A stretch of 64,000 nt of DNA from NCBI RefSeq assembly GCF_010731875.1, contig NZ_AP022595.1, positions 2,542,001 through 2,606,000 on the forward strand, given 5' to 3'. Position numbers and translations under genes: made by a program. Within the stretch, counting starts at the first letter, position 1. Each line of letters begins with the position of its first letter. This document shows positions 63,020 to 64,000 of this stretch, piece after piece. The stretch is from Mycolicibacterium sarraceniae. Lineage in GTDB: Bacteria; Actinomycetota; Actinomycetes; Mycobacteriales; Mycobacteriaceae. The notes under the pieces are model-generated. The model was not told the origin of the DNA and ran no database searches. It saw only the letters and a list, made by a program, of their open reading frames with translations.

Positions 63020-63035
63020 ACTTGAGGAGCGCCCA

Positions 63036-64000
63036 GTGACCGATTCGCAGTCGCCCATTCGGACGTACGTTCTCGACACCTCAGTCCTGTTGTCCGACCC
63101 GTGGGCGTGCACCCGGTTCGCCGAACACGAAGTGGTGGTACCACTCGTGGTCATCAGTGAATTGGAAGCCAAGCGTCACCATCACGAGTTGGGTTGGTTC
63201 GCCCGGCAGGCGCTGCGGTTGTTCGACGATCTCCGTCTGGAACACGGTCGCCTCGATCAACCCATTCCCATTGGGACAGAAGGCGGAACGCTGAATGTCG
63301 AGCTCAACCACAGCGACCAGTCGGTGCTGCCGTCCGGTTTCCGTACGGAGAATAACGACACTCGGATCCTGACGGTCGCCGCGAACCTGGCCGCCGAGGG
63401 CAAGCGAGTCACGTTGGTCAGCAAGGACATTCCGCTGCGGGTGAAGGCCGGTGCGGTAGGTCTGCTGGCCGATGAGTATCACGCCCAGGACGTGATCACC
63501 TCCGGCTGGACGGGCATGACGGAGCTCGATGTTGCCGGCGAGGATGTCGACACAATTTTCGTCGACGGTGAGATCGATCTTGACGAAGCGCGTAATATGC
63601 CGTGCCACACCGGCGTTCGGCTGATCGGCGCTAACTCCAGCGCGCTGGGCCGGGTGAACGCGGACAAGAAAGTCCAGCTGGTGCGGGGCGACCGCGAAGT
63701 GTTCGGCCTCCGGGGAAGGTCAGCCGAACAACGCGTCGCACTCGATCTGCTGCAGGACGAATCGGTGGGCATCGTGAGCCTCGGCGGCAAGGCGGGCACC
63801 GGTAAGTCGGCGCTGGCACTGTGCGCGGGCTTGGAGGCCGTGCTCGAGCGGCGCACCCAGCGCAAGGTCGTGGTGTTCCGGCCGCTGTACGCGGTCGGCG
63901 GCCAGGAGTTGGGTTATCTGCCGGGCAGCGAGAGCGACAAGATGGGCCCGTGGGCGCAGGCCGTCTTCGACACCCTCGAGGGTCTGGCCTCGCCGGCGGT
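63036..64000 (+). CDS. phoH2: PIN-PhoH protein PhoH2, partial at window edge
   Basis: The first 321 codons of a PIN-PhoH fusion. The N-terminal PIN domain begins [12 protein letters not shown], with further acidic residues in [13 protein letters not shown] and [14 protein letters not shown]. The PhoH ATPase domain then starts, with Walker [16 protein letters not shown] near residue 250. Mycobacterial PhoH2 is an ATP-dependent RNA helicase and ribonuclease. Start at GTG 63036 with TTGAGGAG upstream. The gene continues past the right edge. Position matches Rv1095. Confidence 0.92.
   Translation, partial: MTDSQSPIRTYVLDTSVLLSDPWACTRFAEHEVVVPLVVISELEAKRHHHELGWFARQALRLFDDLRLEHGRLDQPIPIGTEGGTLNVELNHSDQSVLPSGFRTENNDTRILTVAANLAAEGKRVTLVSKDIPLRVKAGAVGLLADEYHAQDVITSGWTGMTELDVAGEDVDTIFVDGEIDLDEARNMPCHTGVRLIGANSSALGRVNADKKVQLVRGDREVFGLRGRSAEQRVALDLLQDESVGIVSLGGKAGTGKSALALCAGLEAVLERRTQRKVVVFRPLYAVGGQELGYLPGSESDKMGPWAQAVFDTLEGLASPA

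Noticed and set aside
1..64000. CRISPR arrays, phage genes, insertion sequences, rRNA or intact tRNA genes
   Set aside because: None was seen on reading both strands. No regularly spaced repeats and no transposase or integrase motifs appear.

Overview
The window looks like a mycobacterial chromosome. It is GC-rich and carries EchA8/EchA9, LpqV, Mca, a Pra-type RDD protein, a PIN-PhoH protein and an Ltp1-type thiolase. From about 33.1 kb to the right edge the gene order matches, from memory, the Mycobacterium tuberculosis Rv1062-Rv1095 block: patatins, lpqV, cysteine dioxygenase, rhodanese, a membrane alpha/beta hydrolase, echA8, echA9, a BI-1 protein, fadA3, a GDSL esterase, lipU, cbs, pra, metB, greA, mca, a YyaL-type protein, a hemolysin-III protein, uppS, coaA, glyA, desA2, phoH2. 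The PE_PGRS genes that interrupt this block in M. tuberculosis are absent, which suggests an environmental or Mycolicibacterium-like species.

The left third (about 1-21 kb) is accessory and partly decaying. It has a secreted GH2 glycosidase, a COG0523 GTPase, a glutamine-type ABC system with a fused binding protein and permease, a TetR regulator, a beta-propeller protein, a FadD ligase, and an Ltp1/dehydrogenase pair divergent over an exact KstR-type operator. Between them lie broken genes: an acyl-CoA dehydrogenase, Ohr, a membrane protein, a proline-rich membrane protein, a DUF2236 oxygenase split by one missing base, a deazaflavin-dependent reductase, a UPF0060 protein and a macrolide-type glycosyltransferase.

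The 17.1-32.1 kb region is the most interesting part. An acyl-CoA dehydrogenase, a DAO-type FAD oxidoreductase with a cupin, an ADP-forming acyl-CoA ligase, a phytoene-dehydrogenase-like oxidoreductase, a TetR regulator, a Pot-type ABC importer, a class III aminotransferase and a Rieske oxygenase share one operator of the form TGACTGNNYRTTCA at four promoters. I infer a TetR-controlled regulon for import and breakdown of an amine compound (polyamine, betaine or carnitine-like). A 69-bp MIRU-like coupled mini-ORF lies between the two permease genes.

The right half is core metabolism: sulfur amino acids (cysteine dioxygenase, rhodanese, cbs, metB, mca), beta-oxidation (echA8, echA9, fadA3), cofactor, isoprenoid and lipid synthesis (coaA, uppS, desA2) and transcription (greA). 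Notable small features are an 11-residue leader peptide ending in Cys-Cys in front of cysteine dioxygenase, two related palindromes flanking a DUF559-like endonuclease gene, several leaderless-type promoters (TANNNT placed 6-8 bases before the start codon), a long-form SHMT at the glyA1 position, and a pair of paralogues of unknown function around coaA. I found no rRNA, intact tRNA, CRISPR array, phage or insertion sequence.
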